Positions 9,742-19,014 of a stretch of DNA of 64,000 nt are shown piece by piece. The DNA comes from Natronorubrum bangense (GTDB lineage Archaea > Halobacteriota > Halobacteria > Halobacteriales > Natrialbaceae). The position numbers and the translations under genes were made by a program. The stretch's first letter is position 1. Every line of letters starts with the position of its first letter. The notes beneath the pieces are model-generated. The model saw only the letters and a program-made list of their open reading frames with translations, ran no database searches and was not told the DNA's origin. The DNA is taken from the NCBI RefSeq assembly GCF_004799645.1, contig NZ_CP031306.1, positions 248,001 to 312,000 of the forward strand, written 5' to 3'.

Positions 9742-9828
9742 GTTATCGTAACCACTGACCGTCATGCGCACCCGATCGCATGACAGCTGTGCGATCGGTG
9801 TGCAAACCGTTTCAGTTGTTACGATAGC
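9742..9828. repeat. 87-base imperfect palindrome
   Basis: The inner arms CCGATCGCA (9772-9780) and TGCGATCGG (9790-9798) match perfectly around the loop TGACAGCTG. The outer arms GTTATCGTAAC (9742-9752) and GTTACGATAGC (9818-9828) match at 10 of 11. ACTGA and TCAGT between them also pair. All arms share one centre at 9785, so this is one large foldback of about 39 bases per arm. Confidence 0.75.
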
Positions 9829-9920
9829 TGGTCCATCGTCGCGACCCAAACCGCGACCGTGTTCGCTGCTGTCGACAACTCCTTGCTGTGACTCCCAATC
9901 TCTATTTTCACTCCGTACAC

Positions 9921-10138
9921 TGTTGGCAACGACTTGCTCGCTCGTTCACCGCTCTTTGAACGGCCTCGAGTCGACGCTACACGGGAGTGTGCCGACTGAA
10001 CGGCTCGCCAGAAGAGTGTCTACATCCGCACGTCGAACTGGTTCGTTCAGCGAAGTCCGTGCGCGGCGATCTACTCTAGACACTCGTCTCGGCACGCAGC
10101 GACTAGAGCCACGGCTTCGACCAGGTTGCCAACAACAA
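9921..10138. repeat. large foldback element or structured RNA candidate
   Basis: Co-linear complementary blocks nest around one axis. TGTTGGCAAC (9921-9930) pairs with GTTGCCAACA (10125-10134), 10 of 10. CTCGAGTCG (9965-9973) pairs with CGACTAGAG (10100-10108), 8 of 9. GTGCCGA (9989-9995) pairs with TCGGCAC (10089-10095), 7 of 7. GAGTGTCTA (10014-10022) pairs with TAGACACTC (10077-10085), 9 of 9. CGCACG (10027-10032) pairs with CGTGCG (10058-10063), 6 of 6. The tip CGAA/TTCG lies at 10034-10045. It could be a structured non-coding RNA or a foldback miniature element whose ends are TGTTGGCAAC. No SRP or RNase P consensus is visible. Confidence 0.65.
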
Positions 10139-10284
10139 CACATTGTCTCTTGGTCTCCGTCAAATCAACGTGCGTGCGAGTAAGGAGCAAGTAGTGCACG
10201 CGCTACGATACCCGCCAGTTGCGGTTGGAGAGGCAGCGCTGTCGGTGCAAAATACAGAAACAACGCGCAGAGCGGTTCGAGCCG

Positions 10285-11745
10285 TTACTCGCGGCCGAAC
10301 ATCTCGCGCATCATCGGATGCATTTCCATCATCTGCTCCTCGGCGATCTCCTCGTACAGCTTGTACGTGATGGAGACTGCCAGCAGCAGGCCGGTTCCGG
10401 TAACGCCACCGATCGTGCCGAGCATGTTCGCCCAGACGGCGAGCAAGCCGACCAGCGCGCCACCGATGACAGTCACTTGCGGGATGTACCGCTCCATGAC
10501 CTTCTCGATGACACCGACGTTCTGCCGGAAGCCGGGGATCTGCATCCCGGAGTTCTGGATCTGTCGGGCGGTGGCCTTGGGACCCATGTTGGTGGTTTCG
10601 ACCCAGAAGATGGCGAAGATCGCACCACCGATGACCATGAACGTCAGGTCGATCGAGATGCGGATCAGCACCTGCCACGCTTCCTGGGTGACGGCACCCG
10701 TCCACCACATCCAGTCGTCAGGTGAGTAGATGGGCGCAAAGTAGTAGAAGAACCCACCAGTTGGCTGGCCGTCAGCATTGTAGGCTCCCAGCGCTGCGGG
10801 CATACCAGCCCACTGGCTGTTCAGAATCTGGCCCATGAACTGGATGTTCGCTTGCAGCGCACGGACGAGGATCATCGGCAGGACGCTCGCGTAGATGAGC
10901 TTCACCGGGAAGCGACCGCGAGCACCTTTGACGCGGGCGTGGCTGAGCGGGATCTCGACGCGGACCGACTCCGCGTAGACGACGATCCCGAAGATCAGCA
11001 GCGTTGTCAGTAAGGCGATGATATGCCCGTCCTGAAGCAACAGCGTGTACAGCCCGTCACCAGCAACAATCGAGCCGATCTCGACCTGCCCGGTGATGAT
11101 CCGGTACCAGTCATAGAAGAACCCGCCGGCATCGGGCTGGATGAACCCAGTGACGAGTCGCTGGCTCACGCTGGCGATGATGAACAGGCCAATCCCGCTG
11201 CCGATCCCCCACTTGCTGACGACCTCGTCCATATACAGGATGAGGATTCCGCCAACGAAGATCTGGGCGAACATCAGCGTCTGGACCTGTGTGTGGCCGA
11301 ACTCGAGGCCACCAAGCGTCAGTGACTGCTGAGCTGGCAGGAAGCCGCCGGCGAACACCATCGGGAGCGCAGTCAGCGCCGTCATGATGACGACAAGCAG
11401 CTTCTGCAGCCCTTGGTAGAGCACCTGGTCTCGTGGGTCGTCCGTGTCGAGACCGAGCAGGTTCGCACCGCCGAGCAGTTGCAAGACGATGCTCGCGGTG
11501 ACGATCGGTCCGATACCGACCTGCATCAGCGATCCCTGCTCACCGGCGAGGATCGAACGGAACTCGCCGAAGATGTCGGTTGCACCTTCCGCACTTCCGA
11601 GCAGCGAGATGTTCGTCAGGAAGAAGTACAACACGAGGATGCCGGCAGTCCACGCCAGCTTCCGCTTGAAGGGGACGTGCCCCTCTGGACGGCGCACCGC
11701 GGGCATCCGCGTCAAGACCGGTTCAGCGGCTTCCTTCCATCCCAT
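10285..11745 (-). CDS. secY: protein translocase subunit SecY
   Basis: The channel of the archaeal Sec translocon. The 486-residue protein has ten membrane helices, beginning FKRKLAWTAGILVLYFF after an amphipathic N-terminus containing RPEGHVPF. Helix 2b carries the plug region near GSLMQVGIGPIV, and the C-terminal cytosolic loop has PGFRQNVGVIEKVMERYIPQ. It is the last gene of the ribosomal-protein operon, only 2 bases after rpl15. The extra extracellular loop around ALGAYNADGQPTGGFF is usual in haloarchaea. Confidence 0.97.
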   Translation of the reverse strand: MGWKEAAEPVLTRMPAVRRPEGHVPFKRKLAWTAGILVLYFFLTNISLLGSAEGATDIFGEFRSILAGEQGSLMQVGIGPIVTASIVLQLLGGANLLGLDTDDPRDQVLYQGLQKLLVVIMTALTALPMVFAGGFLPAQQSLTLGGLEFGHTQVQTLMFAQIFVGGILILYMDEVVSKWGIGSGIGLFIIASVSQRLVTGFIQPDAGGFFYDWYRIITGQVEIGSIVAGDGLYTLLLQDGHIIALLTTLLIFGIVVYAESVRVEIPLSHARVKGARGRFPVKLIYASVLPMILVRALQANIQFMGQILNSQWAGMPAALGAYNADGQPTGGFFYYFAPIYSPDDWMWWTGAVTQEAWQVLIRISIDLTFMVIGGAIFAIFWVETTNMGPKATARQIQNSGMQIPGFRQNVGVIEKVMERYIPQVTVIGGALVGLLAVWANMLGTIGGVTGTGLLLAVSITYKLYEEIAEEQMMEMHPMMREMFGRE

Positions 11746-11747
11746 AG

Positions 11748-12242
11748 TTATTCCTCGTTCTGTTCGGATTCGGCTTCAGCGTCGTCGGACTCGGCCTCTT
11801 GGCCGCGTTCCGAGACAACTGCCGCTCCGCCGGCACTCTCGAGTTTCTCCACAGCAGCTGCGGAGAAGGCGTCAGCCGTCACCTCGAGTGTGTTGCGGAC
11901 CTGGCCGGAGCCAAGGACCTTGACGATGTCGACCTCGTGGCCGTCTTCGACGATATCACGTGCGTCGAGTTTGTAGCCGTCGTCGGTTTCTTCGGCCTGG
12001 CCGTCAGCGGCGTAGAGAATTGCGTCCTCGTCGAGTTTCTGGACGTCGATCTCTGCGACATCTTTACGGATGCCCTGTGGCCGTTTGAAGCCGTGTTTCC
12101 CTTTCGGTTCGTAGTTGTGGAACTCGTGTTTGCTCCGCCCGGCACGGCCGCGACCACCGCGATGGCCCGCACCACGTCGATTCTTGTGGGTGCCGCCGCT
12201 GTGTGTGCGCGATCCGCGCTGGCGTCGTTTTTTGCTCGTCAT
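11748..12242 (-). CDS. rpl15: 50S ribosomal protein L15
   Basis: 164 residues with the basic N-terminus MTSKKRRQRGSRTHSGGTHK and the glycine/arginine-rich segment AGHRGGRGRAGRSKHEFH that enters 23S rRNA, followed by KGFKRP-type GFKRPQGI and a C-terminal L18e/L15 fold. The last 20 residues are an acidic Glu/Asp/Ser tail. It sits 2 bases before secY and after rpl30 in the spc order. Confidence 0.96.
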   Translation of the reverse strand: MTSKKRRQRGSRTHSGGTHKNRRGAGHRGGRGRAGRSKHEFHNYEPKGKHGFKRPQGIRKDVAEIDVQKLDEDAILYAADGQAEETDDGYKLDARDIVEDGHEVDIVKVLGSGQVRNTLEVTADAFSAAAVEKLESAGGAAVVSERGQEAESDDAEAESEQNEE

Positions 12243-12244
12243 GA

Positions 12245-12712
12245 TTATCGCATCGAGTCTAGGAGGTCGTTAATCTCTCCCGTTGTATGCTTTCCGAGTT
12301 GGCCGCCTTCGACAGTCGGCTTCTTGATGCCGTCGTGGCCACCGCGTGGTGGGTGCAGTCGAAGCGTCGGCGACAGTCCTTCCTCACGAAGCGTCGTCTC
12401 CTCGGCAAGCAGTGCCTCGGCGAGTGCACCGAAGTCGTCGTACTCGGTGTTCTCGGCGAGCCACTCCTCGTCGACGTCCGACTGTTTGCCTTCGAGGGGC
12501 TCGGCACGCTTTGCGAGCACCGTCTCAAGGACGTCAGCATCGGGTTCGCCAACGGCGACGTAGTCGTTGACCTTCGTGATCATCCCCTGGTACGTGTCGG
12601 TCTCGGGGACAAGTGCGCAGTGGTTGACGCTGTGGATGTTGAGCATCTTCAGCGTGTCCTGCACGTCTTGCTTGCGGTTCACTTCACCACGAACCTGAAC
12701 GATCGCTTTCAT
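12245..12712 (-). CDS. rpl30: 50S ribosomal protein L30
   Basis: 155 residues beginning [20 protein letters not shown], with the archaeal long form (about 150 residues) containing LNIHSVNHCALV and LRLHPPRGGHDGIKKP. The ATG at 12712 matches the family start; a GTG one codon upstream is possible. Its start overlaps the rps5 stop, and rpl15 follows after 2 bases. Confidence 0.96.
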   Translation of the reverse strand: MKAIVQVRGEVNRKQDVQDTLKMLNIHSVNHCALVPETDTYQGMITKVNDYVAVGEPDADVLETVLAKRAEPLEGKQSDVDEEWLAENTEYDDFGALAEALLAEETTLREEGLSPTLRLHPPRGGHDGIKKPTVEGGQLGKHTTGEINDLLDSMR

Positions 12713-13362
12713 CACTCACTCACCTCGGCTTCTTCTCGGTCGGGACGACGCTGTGGATGGCGCGACTGCGAGGCGTTCTCGAGTGCGTTGAACGTCGCTT
12801 TCGCGAGATTGACCGTCGTTCGAGTGTTTCCGTGGCTCTTCGTCCAGACGTTTTCGATGCCGGCCAGCTCGAGGACGGCACGAACGGTGTCGCTTGCAGC
12901 CAGTCCGAGCCCTTCGGGGGCAGGGATGACTTCGACCTCGACGGAGCCGGCTTTGCCGGTGGTCCGACGGGTCAGCGAGTGGGGCCGGTCCGAGCGGTCT
13001 TCCCACGAGCCGGAGCCGCGTGGCACCTGGATGATGTTCAGCTTCGCGATACCGATCGCCTTCTGGATGGCAGACCCGACCTGGTCGTCTCGACCTTCCG
13101 CGTAGCCGACGTAGCCGTCACGGTTACCGACCGCGACAACACATCGGAACTTCACGCGTCGTCCGGAGTCCGTCATACGCTGGACCATGTTGATGTCCAG
13201 CACTTCGTCGTCAAGCCCCGGCAGGAGCTGGTCGACGATCTCGGGTTCCTTCAGCGGGAGTCCCGAGTTGAGGGCGGTCTCCATATCGTCGATCTCGCCC
13301 TCTTGGACCATCCGACCGAGACGGGTGACGGGTTCCCATCCACTGTCGTTGTAGTTGCTCAT
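12712..13362 (-). CDS. rps5: 30S ribosomal protein S5
   Basis: 216 residues. The double-stranded-RNA-binding domain includes [21 protein letters not shown] (about residues 68-88), and the C-terminal S5 domain includes [20 protein letters not shown]. It lies between rpl18 and rpl30 with 4-base and 1-base overlaps, as in other haloarchaeal spc operons. Confidence 0.96.
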   Translation of the reverse strand: MSNYNDSGWEPVTRLGRMVQEGEIDDMETALNSGLPLKEPEIVDQLLPGLDDEVLDINMVQRMTDSGRRVKFRCVVAVGNRDGYVGYAEGRDDQVGSAIQKAIGIAKLNIIQVPRGSGSWEDRSDRPHSLTRRTTGKAGSVEVEVIPAPEGLGLAASDTVRAVLELAGIENVWTKSHGNTRTTVNLAKATFNALENASQSRHPQRRPDREEAEVSE

Positions 13363-13907
13363 TCGAGAATCGCCTCTCGTACGTCGTCAAAGTGTTCTGG
13401 CAGATCTGCTGCGTCGAACTCACCGCTGTACAGTGGCTCGTCGAGCTGTTCGGCGTACTCGGCGATGTGTTCGCCGCGGGTACGCGACCAGTCTGCAAGC
13501 ACGCTGTCGTTGTGCGGGATCTCAAGGCCTGCGTCGATTGCGCCTTCCTGCACCGCGAACACCTTGTTCCCGGGGGTTGCCGTGTTGAGGCCGATGTCGA
13601 GGACTGCTTCCTCGAGACCTGCCTCGACGGCTCGTTTGCCGGCCAGCAGGCCGGTCAGGTAGGCCGCAGAGATGTTTCCTGTGGGTGCTTCCCAGCCGTA
13701 CGCTTCTAGATCGCTCGAGTGTGCGCTTGCGAGCGTCTCGTCTCCCTGAGGTCCGGGAGTAATCAGCTGCGCCGTAGTATGCTTGTTGCTCTTGCGAGCA
13801 ACCAGGCGGGGCTTGCCCGATTTCAGCAGGCGCAACCTCTGGTGGTAGTCCGTCCGGACCTCACGGCGACGCCGCATCGGTACCTTATATCGTGGTCCTG
13901 TCGCCAT
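13359..13907 (-). CDS. rpl18: 50S ribosomal protein L18
   Basis: 182 residues starting [20 protein letters not shown], the archaeal/eukaryotic L5e-type L18 that binds 5S rRNA. The motif [19 protein letters not shown] and the [17 protein letters not shown] helix are characteristic. Its ATG overlaps the stop of rpl19e by one base. Confidence 0.96.
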   Translation of the reverse strand: MATGPRYKVPMRRRREVRTDYHQRLRLLKSGKPRLVARKSNKHTTAQLITPGPQGDETLASAHSSDLEAYGWEAPTGNISAAYLTGLLAGKRAVEAGLEEAVLDIGLNTATPGNKVFAVQEGAIDAGLEIPHNDSVLADWSRTRGEHIAEYAEQLDEPLYSGEFDAADLPEHFDDVREAILE

Positions 13908-14356
13908 TATTGGTCACCGTAGGTTTCGTCAATGTAATTCAACAGATACCGGACACTACGGAACTCCCCACCGCCAGCCTTCTTGTAAAGCTCGCGGTAC
14001 TGCGTGGGCGTCAGCTCGCCCTTGTCGCGGAGTTCACGCAGCTTCCGTCGCTGTGCGCGAATCTTGTTCTGCCATTCTTCTTTCTTGTTCTGGCGAGCGC
14101 CTTTCTTGCCGCGGCGCTTGCCGGGGCCGTTCTGGTGGCCGTAAGCGCGTTTTGCGTTGCGCTCACGGGCACGGCCACGGGAGTTGCCCTTGGCGTCTTC
14201 GGCCTGAATGCGTCCCTCGTCGACGAGCTCACGGATCTCGTCGCGGGTAATCGCTTCGGCGATGTCCGCCTGGGCCTCGGGGTCGAGCCAGATGCGGTTC
14301 TGCCCGACGTCTAAGACGTCGGCAGCGAGTCGCTTCTGTGCGGAAAGATCAGTCAT
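13907..14356 (-). CDS. rpl19e: 50S ribosomal protein L19e
   Basis: 149 residues of a protein found only in archaea and eukaryotes. [20 protein letters not shown] starts the globular part. The long basic region [19 protein letters not shown] and [12 protein letters not shown] reaches into the rRNA. It overlaps rpl32e by 8 bases at its start. Confidence 0.96.
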   Translation of the reverse strand: MTDLSAQKRLAADVLDVGQNRIWLDPEAQADIAEAITRDEIRELVDEGRIQAEDAKGNSRGRARERNAKRAYGHQNGPGKRRGKKGARQNKKEEWQNKIRAQRRKLRELRDKGELTPTQYRELYKKAGGGEFRSVRYLLNYIDETYGDQ

Positions 14357-15074
14357 TGGATTCCACCTCGACTTCTTCGTAGGTTGGGTTCAGGACGCGA
14401 ACGCCCTGTTCCTCGGCCTGTTCTTCGATCCGCTCGCGCTTGCGTGCGCCAACAGCGGATGCGATTCGAACGGCCTGATGGTCGCCGTCGACACCGTCGA
14501 GGTCGTCGGTGTTCTCGACGTAGACCTCGTCGAAGCCGCTTGGGTGTTTCCCTCGAACGGCTTCGGGCGTTCGGTAGCCGGCCGACACTTTCGGCCCCTT
14601 CCCTTTGACGCCACGGCGCTGTTTCGACAGCTGACCGCGTGGGCGGCGCCAGGATTCTGGGGTCCGCTTTTTCTTGTGGTAGTCCTGTCGGTTGAACTGT
14701 GGACTGCTGACGCTACGGCGGCGCTGGAGCAGTCGTTCTTCCTCCTCGGAAAGCTCGGGCGTCTTCTCGGTCAGCCCGCGGGGCTGGAGTTCCGTCTCGA
14801 CGTCCTCGGCTGGCTCTTCTTCTGCTTCGCCTTCATCTTCGATCTCGGCTTCGGTCTCTTCGGTGACCTCGAGATCGCCGACGTCGGCTTTGATTCGGGC
14901 CGCAAGTGCGTTCCCGACGCCATCGGCTTCGGCCAGTTCGTCCTGGTCGGCCTCTTTGACGTCCTCGATGGACTCGAAGCCGGCTTCGCGCAGGGCATCT
15001 GCCTTGCTCTCGCCGACGCCGCTGATGTCCTCGAGCTCCTGTGGCTCGTCGTTTGCTTGGTCTTCGTCTGCCAT
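14349..15074 (-). CDS. rpl32e: 50S ribosomal protein L32e with N-terminal HhH domain
   Basis: 241 residues, about 100 longer than the core L32e. Residues about 10-75 form a helix-hairpin-helix domain ([20 protein letters not shown], then [16 protein letters not shown]), followed by an acidic linker. The conserved core begins near [20 protein letters not shown] and contains [19 protein letters not shown]. The N-terminal extension is a known haloarchaeal feature of this protein. Confidence 0.96.
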   Translation of the reverse strand: MADEDQANDEPQELEDISGVGESKADALREAGFESIEDVKEADQDELAEADGVGNALAARIKADVGDLEVTEETEAEIEDEGEAEEEPAEDVETELQPRGLTEKTPELSEEEERLLQRRRSVSSPQFNRQDYHKKKRTPESWRRPRGQLSKQRRGVKGKGPKVSAGYRTPEAVRGKHPSGFDEVYVENTDDLDGVDGDHQAVRIASAVGARKRERIEEQAEEQGVRVLNPTYEEVEVESND

Positions 15075-15077
15075 CTA

Positions 15078-15611
15078 TCAGGCACCTCCTTTCGCGGGTT
15101 TCTCGGTGATGTAGACCCCGTCCTGGAAGACACGGGTGTCTTTGCCGCTGACTCGGGTCAGCTGCTCGATGTCTGCCGCCGTCTGGCCGACGTCCTCTTT
15201 GTTCGGACCGGAGAGGACGAGGCGTTCGTTGTCGACGGAGACGTCCGTCTCACCGTGGATAGTCGTGCGTCGCGGTGCCTTCTCGCCGAGGAAGTTCTCG
15301 ATGACGACCTCGTCGCCGTCCACGCGGACCTGCATTGGGAAGTGAGAGTAGAAGACTTCCATCTTGTACTCCCAGCCCTCGGTCACGCCGTGGAAGGCGT
15401 TCGTGATGTGGCTCTCGAAGGTGCCGACGGTCGCGTTCGTTTTCGCGTCCTCGGCGTCGCTTTCGATGACCACAGTGTCGTCTTCTGTCTCGACGGACAC
15501 GTCAGGGTACCAGAGACGGCGCGAAACGCTGCCTTCCGGACCGTCGACGGTCACATCGAGATGGTCGGTCTCGACGGTTACGTTGTCAGGGATTTCCAGT
15601 TCGACTCGCAT
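15078..15611 (-). CDS. rpl6: 50S ribosomal protein L6
   Basis: 177 residues starting MRVELEIPDNVTVETDHLDV, with the two-domain L6 fold and the conserved NAFHGVTEGWEYKMEVFYSH in the middle. It lies 3 bases after rps8 and 3 bases before rpl32e. Confidence 0.96.
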   Translation of the reverse strand: MRVELEIPDNVTVETDHLDVTVDGPEGSVSRRLWYPDVSVETEDDTVVIESDAEDAKTNATVGTFESHITNAFHGVTEGWEYKMEVFYSHFPMQVRVDGDEVVIENFLGEKAPRRTTIHGETDVSVDNERLVLSGPNKEDVGQTAADIEQLTRVSGKDTRVFQDGVYITEKPAKGGA

Positions 15612-15613
15612 GG

Positions 15614-16006
15614 TTAGTAGACGTATGCGATAACCTGACCACCGATGCCCTCCTCACGCGCCTCGTAATGGCTCATGATACCGTTGCTCGTCGTGACGAC
15701 GAGTGCACCGAAGCCTCGAGCGGGAAGATAGCGCTTCTCCCATTTCTCGAAGTCTTCTGCGCCAACGGCGTAGCGGGGCTTGACGGGGCCACACTGGTTG
15801 ATCGCTCCTTTCAGTTCGACCTCAAACTGACCGGCTTTACCGTCGTCGACGTACTCGAAGCCGTCGATGTACCCGCGGTCGTAGAAGACCTCGAGTACGC
15901 TGCCGATCTCGTTGGAGGCGGGTGTTACCTCGTGGGTCAGATGCCCCACACTCTCGGCGTTGTCGAGTCCCGAGAGCGCGTTGCTGAGTGGATCGTTTCC
16001 AGTCAT
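15614..16006 (-). CDS. rps8: 30S ribosomal protein S8
   Basis: 130 residues. The start at 16006 gives [20 protein letters not shown], the usual archaeal N-terminus; an upstream in-frame extension is rejected because it runs back into rps14. The conserved C-terminal [19 protein letters not shown] binds 16S rRNA helix 21. The gene follows rps14 by 1 base. Confidence 0.96.
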   Translation of the reverse strand: MTGNDPLSNALSGLDNAESVGHLTHEVTPASNEIGSVLEVFYDRGYIDGFEYVDDGKAGQFEVELKGAINQCGPVKPRYAVGAEDFEKWEKRYLPARGFGALVVTTSNGIMSHYEAREEGIGGQVIAYVY

Positions 16007-16007
16007 A

Positions 16008-16196
16008 TTATCGATACTTCCTGAATCCCATGTCACGAGCAATCTCGCGGAAGCACTGCCGACAGAGGTTGATGTCGTACTTGCCGACAAGCCCCTGTTT
16101 GCGGCCACAGCGCTGGCAGGCCGCTTCCTGCCCCGTGCGCTTTGCGGCGTGCTCGCCCGTGCGCTCGCTTTCTACGTCTGTTTCAGTTTCACTCAT
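16008..16196 (-). CDS. rps14: 30S ribosomal protein S14, zinc type
   Basis: 62 residues with a zinc ribbon: two Cys in CQRCGRK and two in LCRQCFRE. The conserved closing is [13 protein letters not shown]. The N-terminus [20 protein letters not shown] is longer and more acidic than in most archaeal forms. It overlaps the rpl5 stop by 8 bases. Confidence 0.95.
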   Translation of the reverse strand: MSETETDVESERTGEHAAKRTGQEAACQRCGRKQGLVGKYDINLCRQCFREIARDMGFRKYR

Positions 16197-16725
16197 CGTC
16201 TGCCTCCACGCTCACGTCGAAGTTCGCCTCGAGGTACGCAATTGCGTCCTCGGGGGTGAGTCGGTGGCTCGAAGGGATCGAACGGTTGGCCTTGTCGCGT
16301 TTTGCGACGCGGTAGCCTGGACGGACCAGGTTGACGGTGACGTCCATGCCGTAGATCCCGACGTTCGGGTCGTATTCCTGGCTGGGGAACTCGGTGTGCT
16401 CTGCAACACCGAAGCTGAAGTTGCCAGTATCGTCGAACTGCTTCGCGGAGAGTTCCGCAAGCGGCAGTGCCGTCTCGAGGAACTCAGCAGCCTCGTCGCC
16501 ACGAAGGGTGACCTTCGCGCCGATCGGGTCGCCCTGACGAATGCCGAAATCGGGTTCGGTCTTTTTCGCCTGGGTACGGACGCTTTCTTGCTGCGTGACT
16601 TCCTCGAGAATGTCCTCGGCTTTGCCGAGTTCGCGGCCACCGCGGCCGACGCCCATGTGGACGACGACTTTCTCGACGCGGGGCTTTCGCATCTCGTGGA
16701 ACTCGCCGACGTCAGCTTCGCTCAT
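16189..16725 (-). CDS. rpl5: 50S ribosomal protein L5
   Basis: 178 residues. [19 protein letters not shown] near the N-terminus and [20 protein letters not shown] with [20 protein letters not shown] near the end are signature segments of L5, which contacts 5S rRNA. Overlaps rps4e by 4 bases. Confidence 0.96.
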   Translation of the reverse strand: MSEADVGEFHEMRKPRVEKVVVHMGVGRGGRELGKAEDILEEVTQQESVRTQAKKTEPDFGIRQGDPIGAKVTLRGDEAAEFLETALPLAELSAKQFDDTGNFSFGVAEHTEFPSQEYDPNVGIYGMDVTVNLVRPGYRVAKRDKANRSIPSSHRLTPEDAIAYLEANFDVSVEADDE

Positions 16726-17423
16726 TCGTCATCACCCGTGAAGTTCTCGTCGATCACGACGACGTACTCCTGGATGGTCTCGAATCCGTCGTCGTCGGTA
16801 GAGACACCGACGGTGTTCGGACCGCTTCCTGGCGTGATGTCGATCGCGTCGATCTCGCCGATCTTGCCACCGTGGTTGCCACGGATGGCTGTGACGAGTG
16901 CGCCCTCTTCGAATGGGAAGTGAGCCACGATCGACTTGTCGTCGTTGTCGACAACGACGGAGTCGCTCGTGTTGTACTCGCTGCCGTCGTCGACGATGAC
17001 GTTCGTGCCATCGTGCAGCGTCAGCTGCGTGTCCCCACCGGTGACCTGCTGTTTGCCTGCGATCTTGCCGAGGCGGCTTTCTGCAGCATCCTCGTCGATC
17101 TCAGTCAGCGCAAGTCGGCCGCCTTCGTCGGGGAAGACGCGGTAGTACTCCTCTCGGCCGGGGAACGCGATAATGTCGAACATGCCGATTGGGCGCTGTT
17201 CGTCATTGATCGGCTCGCCGTTGACGAGGATTGCATCCTCGGAGAGGGCGTATCGTGCTTCTTTCTTCGAGTCCACGTAGCCGAGTACGTCCCGCAGCAA
17301 GACGACGAGCGGAACGCCCTCTTTGCCGTGTGGGCCGGCACCGGCCTTGACCGTGAAGACGTTAGTCTTCCGCTCGACCGGCCAGGACTTCGGTACTGAC
17401 AGTCGTTTCTGGTGGTTGCTCAT
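16722..17423 (-). CDS. rps4e: 30S ribosomal protein S4e
   Basis: 233 residues of the archaeal/eukaryotic S4e family, unrelated to bacterial S4. [20 protein letters not shown] begins the N-terminal domain, an S4-type RNA-binding segment covers [20 protein letters not shown], and a KOW-like motif lies near the C-terminus around [17 protein letters not shown]. Overlaps rpl24 by 4 bases. Confidence 0.96.
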   Translation of the reverse strand: MSNHQKRLSVPKSWPVERKTNVFTVKAGAGPHGKEGVPLVVLLRDVLGYVDSKKEARYALSEDAILVNGEPINDEQRPIGMFDIIAFPGREEYYRVFPDEGGRLALTEIDEDAAESRLGKIAGKQQVTGGDTQLTLHDGTNVIVDDGSEYNTSDSVVVDNDDKSIVAHFPFEEGALVTAIRGNHGGKIGEIDAIDITPGSGPNTVGVSTDDDGFETIQEYVVVIDENFTGDDE

Positions 17424-17776
17424 TCGGTATCACCTTCGAGACGCGCCTCGCGACGCTCGTCTTCCAGGTCGAGTTCCGTGATACGGACGTTCGAGGGGGC
17501 AAGCGGTCGTGGCACTTCTTCGCCGTCTGCCGTCTCGACCGTCACGTCCTCGACGTGGATCGTCCCGTCCTCGAGGATCGCACGAAGGACCTCGCCTTCC
17601 GTTCCAGCGTGGTCACCGCGCATGACCTCGACGGTGTCGCCCGCGTTAACACGGGTGCGTCGGGTCTCGTACTCCTCGCGGAGGTCGTCGGACAGCGTCG
17701 CGTGGAGCTGCTTCCCTCGCTTGTGCAGCGGCGCATGCTCCGTCTGGTTTCGCTGTTTGTGTGGTTGCTTGCTCAT
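17420..17776 (-). CDS. rpl24: 50S ribosomal protein L24
   Basis: 118 residues with the KOW motif in [20 protein letters not shown] and the preceding [18 protein letters not shown] typical of the archaeal/eukaryotic L26e-like form. The acidic C-terminal end reads [16 protein letters not shown]. It starts 3 bases after rpl14. Confidence 0.96.
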   Translation of the reverse strand: MSKQPHKQRNQTEHAPLHKRGKQLHATLSDDLREEYETRRTRVNAGDTVEVMRGDHAGTEGEVLRAILEDGTIHVEDVTVETADGEEVPRPLAPSNVRITELDLEDERREARLEGDTE

Positions 17777-17779
17777 TGT

Positions 17780-18178
17780 CTATACGATCATCGTTGCGGT
17801 ACTTGCGATTGCTCCGAAGCGTTCTGCGACTTCGCGGGCGATCGGGCCCTTGATTTCCGTTCCGCGGGGCTCTTCGTTCTCGTCGATGATGACGGCCGCG
17901 TTGTCCTCGAACTTCAGTCGCGTCCCGTCTGGCCGGCGGATCGACTTCCGCTGGCGGACGATGACGGCCTCGAGGACCTGTCGGCGCATCTCGGGCGTAC
18001 CCTTGGTGACCGAAACGGTCACTTTGTCACCGAGTCCCGCTTTTGGCTGGCGGTTCTTGGTGCCGTGGTAGCCCGCGACGCTGAGGACTTTGAGTTCGCG
18101 TGCGCCAGTGTTGTCGGCACACGTGACCAGCGACCCTTTCTTGAGTCCCTGGGTGACGTCGGCTTTCATTGCCTCCAT
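17780..18178 (-). CDS. rpl14: 50S ribosomal protein L14
   Basis: 132 residues: [32 protein letters not shown] and [20 protein letters not shown] are near-invariant L14 segments at the subunit interface. The ATG at 18178 is preferred over the adjacent GTG at 18181 because it gives the usual N-terminus. The start overlaps the rps17 stop codon. Confidence 0.96.
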   Translation of the reverse strand: MEAMKADVTQGLKKGSLVTCADNTGARELKVLSVAGYHGTKNRQPKAGLGDKVTVSVTKGTPEMRRQVLEAVIVRQRKSIRRPDGTRLKFEDNAAVIIDENEEPRGTEIKGPIAREVAERFGAIASTATMIV

Positions 18179-18612
18179 CACTCATCACCCTCGTTGCTGC
18201 CGCCGAGGTCGTCGGCCGAAAGCTGTGGGTCCGGCTCGCTTTCGCCGGTCAGCTCGGCGACGTCGGCTGCAGTTGCTTCTTCAGTTATTTCGACGACCAC
18301 GTGCGATTTCGTCTTCGACAGTGGTCGGGTCTCTGCGATCTTGACCGAGTCACCGACCGAGAGCGGCTCGAGCACGCCCGGTACGTGTGCCGGGATGCGC
18401 GAGCGTCGTTTCATGAGGCGGTCGTATTTTGGAACCGCCACATCGTACTCTCGCTCGACGACTACGGTCTTGTCCATGTCCGTCGAGACGACCTGCCCTT
18501 CGAGGATCTGTCCTCGAACGGGAAGCTCGCCGTAGAACGGACACGTCTTGTAGTCGTATTCCTCCGGGTTTTCGGGTTCCGGAGGGGTTTCAACGTCTAG
18601 TCCTATTGCCAT
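18178..18612 (-). CDS. rps17: 30S ribosomal protein S17 with acidic tail
   Basis: 144 residues; the archaeal S17 core (about 110 residues) contains [20 protein letters not shown] and VERDYD-like [20 protein letters not shown]. It is followed by an extra acidic C-terminal tail of about 35 residues ending GGSNEGDE. The gene overlaps rnp1 by about 10 bases. Confidence 0.95.
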   Translation of the reverse strand: MAIGLDVETPPEPENPEEYDYKTCPFYGELPVRGQILEGQVVSTDMDKTVVVEREYDVAVPKYDRLMKRRSRIPAHVPGVLEPLSVGDSVKIAETRPLSKTKSHVVVEITEEATAADVAELTGESEPDPQLSADDLGGSNEGDE

Positions 18613-19007
18613 GGTGAATCACCACTAGTTTCCGTGCGTCGGGCAGGGCGTGAGAGCAGTCGCGAGCCATCGACCGTAACGTAGGCCACATCCTCGCCGG
18701 CGCTGTCTGCGGCGTCCGATTGCTCGGTGCCCGCAGGTTGAGTGTCGGCCAGTTTGGACATGGTCCCCGACTCCTTTGGGAAGTCGGCGGCGTCATCTGT
18801 GATCGCGAACTCGAACGTCGAGCCCGACTTCGGCACCATCACGACCCGAGACTCGCCACCGTTCCGAATCTCGATGGAAAGGGTGTTGGTCGTCTCGATG
18901 ACGACGCGGCCCTCGAGGCCCACTCGCGAATCGTCGTCACTCTCGACGACTCGCACGGGGAGCCCATTGAGTTCGTGTCGCGGCAGGGTCTCAGGTGTCA
19001 GTGCCAT
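18603..19007 (-). CDS. rnp1: ribonuclease P protein component 1 (Rpp29)
   Basis: Protein subunit of RNase P, which removes 5' leaders from pre-tRNAs. The 134-residue protein starting [20 protein letters not shown] contains the Sm-like barrel [19 protein letters not shown] and a later TFEFAI strand, as in archaeal Rpp29. An internal acidic segment of about 30 residues ([20 protein letters not shown]) lies before the closing [19 protein letters not shown] strand and makes it longer than the usual 95-100 residues. The location between rpl29 and rps17 is conserved in Euryarchaeota. Confidence 0.92.
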   Translation of the reverse strand: MALTPETLPRHELNGLPVRVVESDDDSRVGLEGRVVIETTNTLSIEIRNGGESRVVMVPKSGSTFEFAITDDAADFPKESGTMSKLADTQPAGTEQSDAADSAGEDVAYVTVDGSRLLSRPARRTETSGDSPWQ

Positions 19008-19014
19008 TGTTCGA

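Larger units (their letters stand above)
9555..10284. other. gene-free convergent interval rich in inverted repeats
   Basis: 730 bases between the 3' ends of the subunit IV-like gene and secY. No frame shows haloarchaeal codon bias or a family. Three inverted-repeat structures lie inside (9669-9703, 9742-9828, 9921-10138; listed separately). Confidence 0.7.

Noticed and set aside
9921..10138. Identity as SRP 7S RNA or RNase P RNA
   Set aside because: Neither the SRP helix 8 tetraloop motif nor the conserved RNase P GAGGAAAGUCC element is present, and the length is too short for RNase P.
9764..10183. A plus-strand open frame of 139 codons in the gap after secY
   Set aside because: Arg/Ser/Cys-rich and not acidic; the region is better explained by the inverted-repeat structures.
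14208..15617. A 469-codon open frame antisense to rpl19e-rpl32e-rpl6
   Set aside because: It is an antisense shadow produced by GC-rich codon bias; it crosses three certain ribosomal genes and shows no family similarity.
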